The notes: generated from the sequence alone by a model not told the origin. A stretch of DNA of 64,000 bases from WRMS01 sp038562165 (GCA_038562165.1 JBCFAO010000009.1:1-64000), one strand, 5' to 3'. Positions 42,965 through 52,221 are shown, numbered from the stretch's first letter. A program made the numbers and translations.

Positions 42965-43966
42965 ATGAAAAAATCCATTATTTGCGCTATCCTGGCCATG
43001 TCTATGATCCTCGTTGGTACAGGCTATGCCTACTGGACCGACTCCCTGAATGTAACCACCAAAGCCACCACCGGTGATCTCGACGTAACCTTTGCTGACC
43101 TTGGCCTCTATGCTCAGTACGGCAACGAGTATGCTGAGAGTAACGGTGCAGCCGGCGGTAACTGGAGCATCATCGACGGCATCGGCGCCGAGGGCTTTAT
43201 CCCTGCCAATTATTTTGAGAGAGGCGTCTCTGACTACAATAGCATTGCAAAACCCGGCTCAATTGACGAATATTATGAGGGCGCCAAAGGCTACAATGAC
43301 GTAAAATTCGGCGCCGAGCTGATTGACGCCGCAGGTATTCCTACAACCGTCGGTCCTTACATCCAGGGGCAGGTAATGGGCAGCGACAATATCCTCATTA
43401 CCGTAGAGAACATGTATCCCGGTTATGCCCAGGCTTTCCGCACCGATATCTTAAACGTGGGCTCCATTGCAGCCAAACTCAGCAGCCTCAATTTCCAGGT
43501 AAAGGGCATTGAGGGAGTCGAAGTCAACAAGACCACCAGAAACATGCTGGGCGCCGCCATTTTGATTGAAGGCGAATATCAGAGCGAATTGGGCGGCAGT
43601 GAAGGCGATAAGGTTTTTGCCCTTGCCGAAATGCTGAATCTGGATCCCAGTGATATCTTTACCGTTGGCAACGTAGAATTCGTCCGTTTCTCTGCTCTGC
43701 ATAAGGTTGACGCAGAAGCTTTAGAACCCTTCAACGCTGTGCTGACCATTCCCAGCGAAAACAGAATGGATCTCTACATCGCCGTAGCCATGGATCCTGA
43801 CGCCGAAGGCGTATACACAACGGGCTCCACTGAAGTAATGAGCAAGAAGGACGATTCCCTCAGCCAGAAAACCGGCGCTCAGTTGTCCGTCAACCTGCTC
43901 TGGGATCAGTTCAATGCAGGCGTAGAGGTTGATTCCACCAACCGCCTGGAACTGCAGAACAACTAA
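42965..43966 (+). CDS. TasA-like SipW-dependent surface protein (main subunit candidate)
   Basis: The 333-residue protein has a signal MKKSIICAILAMSMILVGTGYAYWTD-type region with the AYWTDSLNVTTKATTGDLDVTF start typical of TasA/CalY proteins. The mature part is acidic and beta-rich. GGAGGAGAG precedes the ATG, codons are strongly biased to C-ending forms unlike the neighbours, and a very strong terminator follows; together these point to high expression. It is the likely major fibre or matrix subunit exported by the SipW homologue upstream. Confidence 0.82.
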   Translation: MKKSIICAILAMSMILVGTGYAYWTDSLNVTTKATTGDLDVTFADLGLYAQYGNEYAESNGAAGGNWSIIDGIGAEGFIPANYFERGVSDYNSIAKPGSIDEYYEGAKGYNDVKFGAELIDAAGIPTTVGPYIQGQVMGSDNILITVENMYPGYAQAFRTDILNVGSIAAKLSSLNFQVKGIEGVEVNKTTRNMLGAAILIEGEYQSELGGSEGDKVFALAEMLNLDPSDIFTVGNVEFVRFSALHKVDAEALEPFNAVLTIPSENRMDLYIAVAMDPDAEGVYTTGSTEVMSKKDDSLSQKTGAQLSVNLLWDQFNAGVEVDSTNRLELQNN

Positions 43967-44011
43967 TAAATAACATAGAACAACTTCATATAGAGCCATG
44001 TAAATGAATCG

Positions 44012-44053
44012 AGGGCTGCAGCAAAAAAATGCTGCAGCCCTTAGTCTTTTTGC
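44012..44053 (+). terminator. Strong terminator of the TasA-like gene
   Basis: AGGGCTGCAGCA (44012-44023) pairs perfectly with TGCTGCAGCCCT (44030-44041) around AAAAAA, followed by TAGTCTTTTT. Confidence 0.85.
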
Positions 44054-44154
44054 TCCATCAGATAATCATTGCCGGCAGGCAATAAATGATGGCCTTTGCC
44101 TTTTTTAGCACCGATCAGGCCGAAGGTGCGCAAATGATCCAGCCGTCCCTTTAT
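44041..44154 (-). pseudogene. In-frame coding remnant after the AEC stop (winged-helix-like tail)
   Basis: Directly after the TAA of the AEC gene, in the same frame, 37 sense codons run to a TAA at 44043-44041. They read IKGRLDHLRTFGLIG then AKKGKGHHLLPAGNDYL and MEQKD. Codon use matches the host genes. The peptide resembles the end of a winged-helix regulator (helix, turn, wing with Gly/Lys, helix). No start or upstream part exists, so it is best read as the 3' remnant of a deleted gene. Confidence 0.4.
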
Positions 44155-45108
44155 TTAGATTCGGCCCAGGGTCCGCAGCAAGTAGACCCAAAAGGTCAAA
44201 GTAATGCTGCTTGCTATGGTGGAGATGAGAACCATGCTGGAGGATAAAACCCCTTCATGGCCGGTATTGCGGGCCATTACATAGCAGGAAACCGTTGTGG
44301 GAGAAGCCAGCATAATTAGGAAAGCTGCCATTTCCTCGCCCTGGAGCCCTAAGCGGATAGCCACAGGCAGCAGGAGAGCCGGAAAGACTGCCAGTTTCAG
44401 CAGGCAGCCCACAGCCGTAGGGACAAGGTAGCCCCTGGCCTTGCGTCCTTCAAAGGATGCCCCCAGGCAAAGCAGGGCCAGAGGAGTCATTAAAGAGCCC
44501 AGGCTTTTTATGGTTTCTTTGATAAAAAGGGGCAGAGGCGGCTGCAGGGCCGAGCCCAGCATACCGATGGCAATACCGATGATGATGGGGTTTTTCAGCA
44601 GGTTGAGCAGTATTTCCTTCCAGGCTTCCCGGCTGATTCCCCCGCTGCCTTGGCCGTCGGCTAAGGATAATACCAATACAGCCAGCAAATTATAAAGGGG
44701 AACCGTTGCCAGTATCATCAGAGAAGTGACGGTCACCTTGCCATAGAAGCTCTGCACAAAGGCAAAGGCCAGCAAGATGGCGCTTCCCCGGTAGGAGCCC
44801 TGAATAAATTCTCCCCGCAGCAGCTTATTGTTTCTCAGCAGAGGTATGGATACCAGAGCCGCAATCAAAAAACAGAAAAGAGTAGCCCCCATACATAACA
44901 CAACATAATTGATATTCCAAAGGTCGCTGATTTTCACCGTAGACATGTTGGAATACAGTAAGAAAGGCAAGGTCACGTTGTAGGCAAATTTATTCAGGGC
45001 GGCAGTAAAGGCTGTATCCATTACCTTTATACGCCCCAGAAAGTAACCGGCCAGAATTAAAAGGACTACCGGCATGGTGGCGTTAATGCTGAAGAGCAGG
45101 TCTGCCAT
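44155..45108 (-). CDS. AEC family transporter, last gene of the catabolic operon
   Basis: The 317-residue membrane protein has about ten helices and AEC-type segments (VVLLILAGYFLGRIKVMD, ETIKSLGSLMTPLALLCLGASF, MLASPTTVSCYVMARN). AEC proteins move organic anions. Its ATG overlaps the stop of the Dabb gene (TGATG), so it is translationally coupled to the operon. It may export a by-product or import a further acid. It is a distant paralogue of the protein at 20386-21324. Confidence 0.88.
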   Translation of the reverse strand: MADLLFSINATMPVVLLILAGYFLGRIKVMDTAFTAALNKFAYNVTLPFLLYSNMSTVKISDLWNINYVVLCMGATLFCFLIAALVSIPLLRNNKLLRGEFIQGSYRGSAILLAFAFVQSFYGKVTVTSLMILATVPLYNLLAVLVLSLADGQGSGGISREAWKEILLNLLKNPIIIGIAIGMLGSALQPPLPLFIKETIKSLGSLMTPLALLCLGASFEGRKARGYLVPTAVGCLLKLAVFPALLLPVAIRLGLQGEEMAAFLIMLASPTTVSCYVMARNTGHEGVLSSSMVLISTIASSITLTFWVYLLRTLGRI

Positions 45109-45413
45109 CAGTCGATCACATAGTCAACAACTGCCCGGTCTGTCCGCACCTTTACGGCAAATTCATGCAAAACCTTATGGCGGGGATAAACCTGATATTT
45201 CTCCAGATCCTCCAGGCTGTCGAACTCCATATCCAGTACCAGGTCCCAGAAATGACCGCCGGTGCGGATGGATTTGTGGCAGGAGAAATTTCTCAGCAGA
45301 GGGAATTCCTTTTTGATCTCAGCCATCTCTGCAAAAAGGTACTCAATATTCTTTTCTTTTGTGTTGCCTTCGGCAAAATCATGCAATTTCCAAAATACCA
45401 GATGCTTAATCAT
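45108..45413 (-). CDS. Dabb (stress-responsive alpha/beta barrel) protein
   Basis: The 101-residue protein has the Dabb pattern: MIKHLVFWKLHDFAEGN, FPLLRNFSCHKSIRTGGHFWDLVLDMEFDSLEDLEKYQVYPRH and a C-terminal VVDYVID. Dabb proteins form dimeric ferredoxin-like barrels; some act as small-molecule cyclases or lyases in catabolic clusters. It lies 14 bp after an RraA gene and overlaps the AEC gene. Confidence 0.9.
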   Translation of the reverse strand: MIKHLVFWKLHDFAEGNTKEKNIEYLFAEMAEIKKEFPLLRNFSCHKSIRTGGHFWDLVLDMEFDSLEDLEKYQVYPRHKVLHEFAVKVRTDRAVVDYVID

Positions 45414-45427
45414 AATAATCCCTCCTG

Positions 45428-46132
45428 TTAATCTTCATCCCATGTTTTTTCAATAAAAGAGCAGCCTTTGGATTCCAGAGCTTTCATTACCCAGCTACGG
45501 TCCGATTGGCCTTTGAGGATAAGCTCCAGATTGGCGGCCTGGGCGTCCCGCAGATTAGCGGCGGCCTCGGCAATAGCCTTGGCGTCTTTTGGGCGGACAG
45601 CCACTACGCCGTCCCTGTCACCCACAATAATATCGCCGGGGTAAACGACGATGCCGCCGATGCTTACGGGAACGTTGATTTCCCCGGGACCAAGCCCTTT
45701 GAAAGATGCGTTGGCCATAGCGCCCCGGGCAAAGACGGCGAAATCCTCAAGGCCGTCGGTTGCTTCGGAATCACGGATAGTGCCGTCGATAAGAAAGCCT
45801 TTTATGCCCTTTTGCCGGGCAATCTGCATCATATTTTCGCCGCAAATAGCCCGCTCCGTACATCCGTTGCCGTCTACCACGATAACGTCGCCGGCCTGGG
45901 CCATGTCGATGGCCTGGTGAAACATAAGGTTGTCGCCCATAGGCGCTTTAACCGTAACTGCCGTACCGAGAAGCTTCACTTGGTTCATGGGCTTAATTCC
46001 TGAATTGGCGGCAGCGATCTTTTGCATTACGTCGTCAATATCGCAAACGGCCAAATCCCGGAATAGCTCCACTAATGCCGGCTCCGCCCGGTTTAGTTTC
46101 GTATAAATACGAAAGCCTGCGGTGGTTTTCAT
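45428..46132 (-). CDS. RraA-fold protein, 4-hydroxy-4-methyl-2-oxoglutarate aldolase-like (1)
   Basis: The 234-residue protein has the RraA/HMG-aldolase fold: the GDNLMFHQAIDMAQAGDVIVVDGNG loop, KGFLIDGTIRDSEA with the Arg-Asp pair that binds metal and substrate in class II pyruvate aldolases, and PGDIIVGDRDGVVAV. Characterised enzymes split 4-hydroxy-4-methyl-2-oxoglutarate or 4-carboxy-4-hydroxy-2-oxoadipate to pyruvate (plus pyruvate or oxaloacetate). Its catabolic neighbours favour an aldolase or decarboxylase role over RNase E inhibition. A paralogue lies at 51541-52221. Confidence 0.88.
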   Translation of the reverse strand: MKTTAGFRIYTKLNRAEPALVELFRDLAVCDIDDVMQKIAAANSGIKPMNQVKLLGTAVTVKAPMGDNLMFHQAIDMAQAGDVIVVDGNGCTERAICGENMMQIARQKGIKGFLIDGTIRDSEATDGLEDFAVFARGAMANASFKGLGPGEINVPVSIGGIVVYPGDIIVGDRDGVVAVRPKDAKAIAEAAANLRDAQAANLELILKGQSDRSWVMKALESKGCSFIEKTWDED

Positions 46133-46167
46133 TTTGCTGTGCCTCCCTTAGGATTCTTCAGTTAAAG

Positions 46168-47040
46168 CTATTTGCCTTGCTTTTTTAACATGGTGTCCAA
46201 AGCGTCATACATGGTATCGGCCTTTTTGCCGCCGAATTCTTCTTTGAGACCCATTTCACTGAGCCAATACAATTTCTTGGTAGCGGCTTCCGACATGGTA
46301 TGATCTAACCCTTCGTTTTTGAGCATCTCGTCTATTTCACAGATCTCGTCGCCCCGGCGCTTGGCATGGAGCACGTTAGTGCGCACCATCAAGGCCAAAG
46401 TCTCATCGGTAGGCTCATCGGCCAGGAAGGAGACAATGGATGCAAAAATATCATCCTCCACACCATAGAAGCGGGCAGCCGTCATGCTCTCAATCAAAAC
46501 GGACTCCAGGCCCTTGGTAAAAATGCTGCGGATAACCTTGAAAGCGGAGGCCTGGCCATTTTTATCACCCAGATAGCGGATGTTCATGCCGCAAGCATTG
46601 AGATCTTTGGCGGTTTGTTCGCCGGCAGGGCCGGCCATGGTTACGGGGGTAGCTACGCCAAACTGACTGGGAGAGCATAGGGTAGAACCGTCCACGAAGA
46701 TGCAGCTATCGCCCAGAAATTTTTCTACCTCGTTTACCAATTGGGGCACCGTGGAGTTAAGATCAACGTAGCGCTGATTTTTGGTCAAAAAGGGTTTATA
46801 CATTTCAGCGGTTTCCATAGCCTGGGTGCAGGAGGTTACTGCGATGATGATATCGGAGCCTTCGATAAGCTCCTGGGGAGAATTGACTAATTCCACGCCG
46901 GCTTCTTGGCAGGGCAGGAACTGGTCCAGACCCTGGCTGTGGAATTTCAAATCGTAGCCCTTTACTTTGGCGCCGTTTTTGGCCATGCCGGAAGCGTAAG
47001 TTGAGCCCACTTCACCTAAACCGATAAATGCAATAATCAT
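46168..47040 (-). CDS. Beta-hydroxyacid dehydrogenase-like NAD(P)-dependent oxidoreductase
   Basis: The 290-residue protein has an N-terminal Rossmann fold (MIIAFIGLGEVGSTYASGMAKNG), the 6-phosphogluconate/3-hydroxyisobutyrate dehydrogenase-type substrate loop region (DGSTLCSPSQFG) and a helical C-terminal domain with the Lys-containing helix near AFKVIRSIFTKGLE. The C-terminal half resembles DUF1932 proteins. It probably oxidises or reduces a 2- or 3-hydroxyacid in the pathway. It sits between the TRAP permease and RraA-1 genes. Confidence 0.85.
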   Translation of the reverse strand: MIIAFIGLGEVGSTYASGMAKNGAKVKGYDLKFHSQGLDQFLPCQEAGVELVNSPQELIEGSDIIIAVTSCTQAMETAEMYKPFLTKNQRYVDLNSTVPQLVNEVEKFLGDSCIFVDGSTLCSPSQFGVATPVTMAGPAGEQTAKDLNACGMNIRYLGDKNGQASAFKVIRSIFTKGLESVLIESMTAARFYGVEDDIFASIVSFLADEPTDETLALMVRTNVLHAKRRGDEICEIDEMLKNEGLDHTMSEAATKKLYWLSEMGLKEEFGGKKADTMYDALDTMLKKQGK

Positions 47041-47073
47041 ATATTGTTCTTCCTTTCAGTAGTTAATTTTTAC

Positions 47074-49086
47074 TTAAATGCTTTGACTTTTTTTAAGATT
47101 GCCTACAGCCCATTGGCGGGTGCCTTTGTGGAAGACGAAGAAAATTATAATCAGCCCAATGCCAATGAGATCCGTGGTACTTCCCGGTATGATGCAGAGC
47201 AAAGCCGCCGTCAGAATATCCACCCGCAAGACCCAATTTACCGCCTGGCCGAAGAACCAGCCCTGCAGGCCAATGGCCAGGCAGAAGGTACCTACCAGCG
47301 CAGTCACGGTTGCCAAAATAATTTCGGGAAGACTGCCAATCAACAACAGGGCATTACCGTATACAAAGAAGAAGGGCAGAATGAAGGCGATTATTCCTAA
47401 CCGCATTGCTGTAAACCCGACTTTATTGGGATCGGCATTAGCGATGTTGCCGGCGGCATAAGCAGCCAGAGCCACCGGCGGGGTAATCTGGGATAAGATG
47501 GAGTAATAGAGAAGGAACATATGGGCTGCAAAAGGCAATACGCCCAGCTGTATAATGGAGGGGGCCAGAAGGGAAGCAGCAATGATGTATGCCGCAACTG
47601 TAGGCAGCCCCATGCCTAATACTGAGGCAGCCAAACCGGAGAGAATCAGGGTGGCTAAAAGATTGCCCTGAGCCAGCTGTACCACCACATAGGTGAATTT
47701 TGCCCCTACGCCGGAAAGCATAATGGCGCCGATGGCCACGCCGGCGCAGGCCACTGCTGCAATTACGGAAATGGAACGGACTACGCCCAGCTCAACAGCG
47801 GCAATGATTTGTTTGCAGCTTAGGCGGGAGCATTTTTTGAGGGCGCAGCCGATGATAGCTGCCAGAATTGCATAGACGGCGGAGCGGCTGACTGTATCCT
47901 GGAAGACCACCAGGAAGAGAATTAAGATCAGCAGCGGCAAAAGCAAATTCCAGCCATGCTTGAGCTGGGAGCTGATTTTTTCCAAGGCGCTGGTGTCCAC
48001 GCCTTTCAGCCCTGTACGGGCCGCTTCCAGGTCCACCATAATAATGATGCTTAAATAATAAAGAAGAGCCGGAATCAGAGCACAGATGGCGATGGTAGAA
48101 TACTTCATGCCCAGAAGCTCAGCCATAATAAAGGCGCCGCTGCCCATAACCGGCGGCATGATCTGCCCGCCGGTGGAGGCCACCGCCTCTACGGCTCCGG
48201 CAAAATGGGGTTTATAACCCGTCTTTTTCATCAGGGGGATGGTGAATACGCCGGTGCCTACCACATTAGCTACAGCACTGCCGGAAATGCTGCCAAAGAG
48301 GCCGCTGGCGATTACCGCAACCTTGGCAGGGCCGCCCCTGCTGCCGCCGGCGGCTTTCATGGCCACTTTCATAAAGAATTCTCCGGCACCGCTGACTCCC
48401 AGAAAGGCGCCAAAAATGATCAGCAAAAATACAAACTGGGCGCTCATTTTAGTGGGGGCGCCGAAAATCCCCTCCACACTGAAAATAAAGCTGATTACCC
48501 GTTTATAAGAGTAACCTCTGCTGGCGATCAAGGAAGGCAGGTGGTTGCCCCAGAAGGCATATGCCAGAAAAACCATGGCCACAATAGGCAGGCCTAAGCC
48601 AATGGTGCGGCGGGCTGCTTCCAAAGACAGTACCATAGCAATGGTGCCGAAGACCAGGTCTATATCGGTGGTACGGTTCAAGGACAGGCGGTACATCAGT
48701 CCATCCGGATCCAGCATTATATAGCCCACAACAACGATCACCAGCAGGGCTAATAGAGCATCATAAAAAGGCAGAGTATCATGTGACTTACTTTTGGCTT
48801 TTTTGGAGATGGGATAATAGAGGAAGACCAGAAAAAGCCCCATTCCCCAGTGAATCGAGTAAAGCACCAGGGGAGTTGTCAGCCGAAACAGCAGGGCATA
48901 GACATGATAAAGTACCAGAGCCGCACAAAAAACCGTAAGGCCGGTTTTAATGTATTTGTTTTTAAATACCCGGATTGAAGAGCCTTCTTCGTCTTTTTCC
49001 TCGTCTATTACCTTGGCGCTTTCTTCGTAACTGTCCAAAAGATTGGCCAGTTCGTTCTTATCGATGGTGTTTTTATTTTCTTCCAA
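47074..49086 (-). CDS. TRAP transporter fused permease (TAXI type) (1)
   Basis: The 670-residue membrane protein fuses the small (DctQ-like) and large (DctM-like) TRAP subunits, as is usual for TAXI systems. A cytoplasmic N-terminus with EEKDEEGSSIRVF precedes about 16-18 helices. Key segments are GAFLGVSGAGEFFMKVAMKAAGGSRGGPAKVAVIASGLFGSISGSAVANVVGTG and VEAVASTGGQIMPPVMGSGAFIMAE. It uses an ion gradient with the binding protein encoded just upstream (49200-50273). It is paralogous to the permease at 54778-56781. Confidence 0.93.
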   Translation of the reverse strand: MEENKNTIDKNELANLLDSYEESAKVIDEEKDEEGSSIRVFKNKYIKTGLTVFCAALVLYHVYALLFRLTTPLVLYSIHWGMGLFLVFLYYPISKKAKSKSHDTLPFYDALLALLVIVVVGYIMLDPDGLMYRLSLNRTTDIDLVFGTIAMVLSLEAARRTIGLGLPIVAMVFLAYAFWGNHLPSLIASRGYSYKRVISFIFSVEGIFGAPTKMSAQFVFLLIIFGAFLGVSGAGEFFMKVAMKAAGGSRGGPAKVAVIASGLFGSISGSAVANVVGTGVFTIPLMKKTGYKPHFAGAVEAVASTGGQIMPPVMGSGAFIMAELLGMKYSTIAICALIPALLYYLSIIIMVDLEAARTGLKGVDTSALEKISSQLKHGWNLLLPLLILILFLVVFQDTVSRSAVYAILAAIIGCALKKCSRLSCKQIIAAVELGVVRSISVIAAVACAGVAIGAIMLSGVGAKFTYVVVQLAQGNLLATLILSGLAASVLGMGLPTVAAYIIAASLLAPSIIQLGVLPFAAHMFLLYYSILSQITPPVALAAYAAGNIANADPNKVGFTAMRLGIIAFILPFFFVYGNALLLIGSLPEIILATVTALVGTFCLAIGLQGWFFGQAVNWVLRVDILTAALLCIIPGSTTDLIGIGLIIIFFVFHKGTRQWAVGNLKKSQSI

Positions 49087-49199
49087 TGGAATTGTACCTC
49101 CTTATTTGCGGTACTACGATTCAACTTTCGTTATAAGGGGGGGAAGGCCAGGTACCCTTTTGATACCCGGCCCCTTGAGAGGGAGTTGTAAAAGCTGAT

Positions 49200-50273
49200 T
49201 TACTTATTAAGCTCGGGAGGGAGCAGAGCGGCAGGAACGTCAATGCCCATTTCCTGATAATAACGGTAGGCGCCCATATGCAGAGGCACAGGCTGCTCGC
49301 CGATATTTTCCAGGGTGGTGGTGTAACCGCCGTTATGGGTGCTTTGAAGTACGTTAATATGCTCAAAAACGGTTTTCGTAATCATGTAGGCCAGGTCATC
49401 GTCCATAGAACTATGGGCGTACATAGCTTGCCAGGCGCCGATGGTTTCATACTCCTCGGTCAAACCGTTGTACATGTCGGCAGGCAGGGAGACTTTTTTA
49501 TAATAAGGGAAATTGGTGGTCAGGGTATCCATCTGCTCTTTGGTAAAGCGAACAAAATTAACCTTCTTGGTAGCTTCCAGCTCCGTAATGGCGCTGGCGG
49601 GATGGATGGAGCCGCCGGTAACGGCATAAACCTGGCCATCGGCCATGGAGGTGAAGCAATCGCCCCAACCGGCATTGGTAACAGTGAAGGACTCAATTAG
49701 GTTTAACCCCTGGGGACCGAATACAGCCCGGCTGGAAATATCCGTTGAACCGGTATAAGGGCCGAAGGCCACGATCTTGCCGGCAAAATCCTCCACATTG
49801 GAAGCCGATTGATCCAGCGTCGTAATAATAAAGTGAGTGGGCAGGGAGGCAAACAGGCTGCGTACCTCGGGGAAGGCTTCTTCGCCTTCGGCCAGGTTTT
49901 CACCAATATAAGCATTATAAGCAATTGAGGATTCGATAGAGGCGATATCCATTTCCCCATTCTGAAGCAGAACCAGGTTTTCGCCGGAGCCTTTGGTAGC
50001 CTCCAGAATGACCTCTACACCGGGAAGGTTGGTGTTGATGATGTTGGTTATACCGCCAACGTAGACGTATTGGCCGCCGCCGGCGGTGCCGGAACCGGCT
50101 GAGACCTTAACGTTATTAAATACGGGATCACTGTCACCGGCAGAAGCGGGTTCGGATGGAGCGGCGGGCTGGGTGGGAGCGGCTGTAGGAGCTGATGAGC
50201 CGTTGCCGCCGCAGGCGGATAAGGAAAGCATAAATACTGAAATCAGAATCAAAGCCATAAGTTTTTTCTTCAT
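49200..50273 (-). CDS. TAXI-family TRAP solute-binding lipoprotein (1)
   Basis: The 357-residue lipoprotein (lipobox LSAC) has an Ala/Pro/Ser linker and the TAXI fold: VSAGSGTAGGQYVYVGGI, EVILEATKGSGENLVLLQNGEMDIASIESSIAY, and FAGKIVAFGPYTGSTDISSRAVFGPQG. Family members bind glutamate, 2-oxoglutarate and other small acids. ATG 50273 with GGAGGG is preferred over ATG 50288, which lies upstream of that site. Here the order is binding protein then permease, the reverse of the second TAXI system. Confidence 0.93.
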   Translation of the reverse strand: MKKKLMALILISVFMLSLSACGGNGSSAPTAAPTQPAAPSEPASAGDSDPVFNNVKVSAGSGTAGGGQYVYVGGITNIINTNLPGVEVILEATKGSGENLVLLQNGEMDIASIESSIAYNAYIGENLAEGEEAFPEVRSLFASLPTHFIITTLDQSASNVEDFAGKIVAFGPYTGSTDISSRAVFGPQGLNLIESFTVTNAGWGDCFTSMADGQVYAVTGGSIHPASAITELEATKKVNFVRFTKEQMDTLTTNFPYYKKVSLPADMYNGLTEEYETIGAWQAMYAHSSMDDDLAYMITKTVFEHINVLQSTHNGGYTTTLENIGEQPVPLHMGAYRYYQEMGIDVPAALLPPELNK

Positions 50274-50337
50274 AATATATCCCTCCATAATATAGCGCTT
50301 ATTTGGAACTCCTTAAGTGGAACCTGATGCCTCCGGA

Positions 50338-51513
50338 TTAATAGTCTTCCTTCCTGGGGAATTCATCGCTGTACATGGCTGCTCCCTTGAAGGGGAACTT
50401 GCGCTCGAAATATTTGTAGGGGTGTTTAGCCAGGGCATCCATATCCACGTCTATGCCCAAGCCCGGCTTGGTAGGCAGGTCAATGAAGCCGTCTTTGACC
50501 GTCAGCCTCTCCGAGGCGATGGCTGTTGAGCCCTCATCTACGGTCAGGAACATTTCGCCAATAAGGAAATTGGGGATTGCCACGGACATATGAACCATTG
50601 CCGCTAAGCCTACAAGATTGCTGTTGAAATTGTGGGGGCTGACCAGGATGTTATAAGGATCCGCCATAGCCGCAATTTCCATCATGCCCTGGATGCTGCT
50701 TACGCAGATATCGGGGTTGATGATGTCGGCAGCCCTTTTCTCAAAAACGGGAATAAAATCATATTTGCTGTAAAGGGTTTCGCCGGTGACAACCGGGGCT
50801 TTGATTCCTTTTTTAGCTTCAACTACCAAATCAATGTTGTCGGCCAGGCAAGGCTCTTCAATCCAGAAAGGATTGAATTCTTCGATGCGCTGACTGAAGT
50901 GAATGGCATGCCAGGGCGACAGGCGGCGATGGACTTCAACAAGAAGGTCTACATCCGGCCCTACGGCTTCCCGGATAGCTTTGACCGAATTTACTGCATA
51001 ATCTTCTTGTTGCTTTGTGATGTAAGTGCGCCAATAGCCTTTGAAAGGATCCCATTTCATGGCGGTAAAGCCTTGGGCCTTAACCGCCAGGGCCCGCTCC
51101 ACTAATTCATCGATATTTTGTGCGCCGCCCCACCAGCCATTGGCATAAACCCGGATTTTTTCCCGGCAGCGGCCGCCCAGAAGATTATAAACCGGCTGGC
51201 CGCAGGCTTTACCGGCGATGTCCCACAGGGCAATTTCAATGGCGCTCCAGGCAGCATAAAAATCGCAACTGCTGCGCCGGATGGCAAAATCGTCAAACAT
51301 TGCCGTTGCGCTGTGCTTGATATCGAAGGGGCTGCGGCCAATCAGATAGGGGGCCATCGCCTCAATGTAAGTTTCCACGGCTTTCTCTTTGCCCTGAACC
51401 ACATAAGCTTCGCCCCAGCCATACAGGCCTTCGTCGGTGTCCACCCGGCAGAGGCAGAGATTTTTGGCTTGCCCCGGGAAAAAGAGATAAGGTTTGATAC
51501 TGGTAATTTTCAT
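50338..51513 (-). CDS. Mandelate racemase/muconate lactonizing enzyme-family dehydratase
   Basis: The 391-residue enolase-superfamily protein has an N-terminal capping domain and a TIM barrel. Probable Mg ligands are Glu in DLLVEVHRRLSPWHA, Glu in FWIEEPCLADN and Glu in PVVTGETLYS; a His follows in VSPHNFNSN. The VEVH segment, with a His two residues after the first ligand, resembles galactonate/mannonate dehydratases of the family. It would dehydrate a sugar acid or related hydroxyacid to a 2-keto-3-deoxy acid, a natural substrate for the RraA aldolases encoded on either side. Confidence 0.87.
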   Translation of the reverse strand: MKITSIKPYLFFPGQAKNLCLCRVDTDEGLYGWGEAYVVQGKEKAVETYIEAMAPYLIGRSPFDIKHSATAMFDDFAIRRSSCDFYAAWSAIEIALWDIAGKACGQPVYNLLGGRCREKIRVYANGWWGGAQNIDELVERALAVKAQGFTAMKWDPFKGYWRTYITKQQEDYAVNSVKAIREAVGPDVDLLVEVHRRLSPWHAIHFSQRIEEFNPFWIEEPCLADNIDLVVEAKKGIKAPVVTGETLYSKYDFIPVFEKRAADIINPDICVSSIQGMMEIAAMADPYNILVSPHNFNSNLVGLAAMVHMSVAIPNFLIGEMFLTVDEGSTAIASERLTVKDGFIDLPTKPGLGIDVDMDALAKHPYKYFERKFPFKGAAMYSDEFPRKEDY

Positions 51514-51540
51514 TGTTCGTTTACCCTCTTTTTTTATTTG

Positions 51541-52221
51541 TCACGGTTCTTCTTTTAAATCCAGCCGAGCATATTCTTCAGCAAAAAAGTCAAAGGTAGT
51601 CATCTCGCCTCTTAATATTTTTTCTAACTGCCCGCTTTCACGCTCCTCTCTTTCCTGAGCTGTTTTCAGTACTTTTTCGGCCTGCTCTCTTGGCACCACT
51701 ACCACTCCGTCATTATCTCCATAAACCAAGTCCCCGGGATGAACCAAAACGCCGCCTATTATGATGGGGACATTGATGGCGCCGGAAGATATTTTTGTGG
51801 CGGGCTTAATTGAGATGGTTTGGGAAAATACGGGGAAGCCCAACTCTTTAATCAGCACGGTGTCCCGGCAGCCCCCTTCGATGACCAACCCGGCAGCCCC
51901 CCGGCTTTTTAATGTAGCGGCCATCATACCGCCAAACATGCCGCCGGCTTCGCTGTAGCCCTTGTTGACCACCATCAGCACATCCCCGGGGCCGGCCATA
52001 GTGATGGCTTTATGCAGCATAATATTGTCTGCTACGCCGCATTGTACGGTCAAAGCTGTGCCGCACATCCGGCTTTCCGGCCACACCGGGCGAAGACTTG
52101 AATGAAGAGCGCCGTCTTTTTTCGGCATAGATTCGTTGATGGAAGCGCTTTCTTCAAGCTTGGCGTAGGCTTCTACAATTTCACCGGGCACCTTCTTGTA
52201 GTTCTTGAATACATTATACAT
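51541..52221 (-). CDS. RraA-fold protein, aldolase/decarboxylase-like (2)
   Basis: This 226-residue RraA-family protein has ADNIMLHKAITMAGPGDVLMVVNKG, GLVIEGGCRDTVLIKELG with the conserved Arg-Asp, and PGDLVYGDNDGVVVVP. It is the first gene of the operon. I start at ATG 52221 (MYNVFKNYKKVPGEI); a longer frame to 52365 runs through the promoter and operator and is rejected. The metal and oxyanion residues of class II pyruvate aldolases appear to be kept. Its paralogue is at 45428-46132. Confidence 0.87.
   Translation of the reverse strand: MYNVFKNYKKVPGEIVEAYAKLEESASINESMPKKDGALHSSLRPVWPESRMCGTALTVQCGVADNIMLHKAITMAGPGDVLMVVNKGYSEAGGMFGGMMAATLKSRGAAGLVIEGGCRDTVLIKELGFPVFSQTISIKPATKISSGAINVPIIIGGVLVHPGDLVYGDNDGVVVVPREQAEKVLKTAQEREERESGQLEKILRGEMTTFDFFAEEYARLDLKEEP

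Noticed and set aside
49087..49199. Internal promoter or operator between the TAXI binding protein and permease
   Set aside because: No acceptable -35/-10 pair and no operator match; probably an intercistronic gap of one operon.
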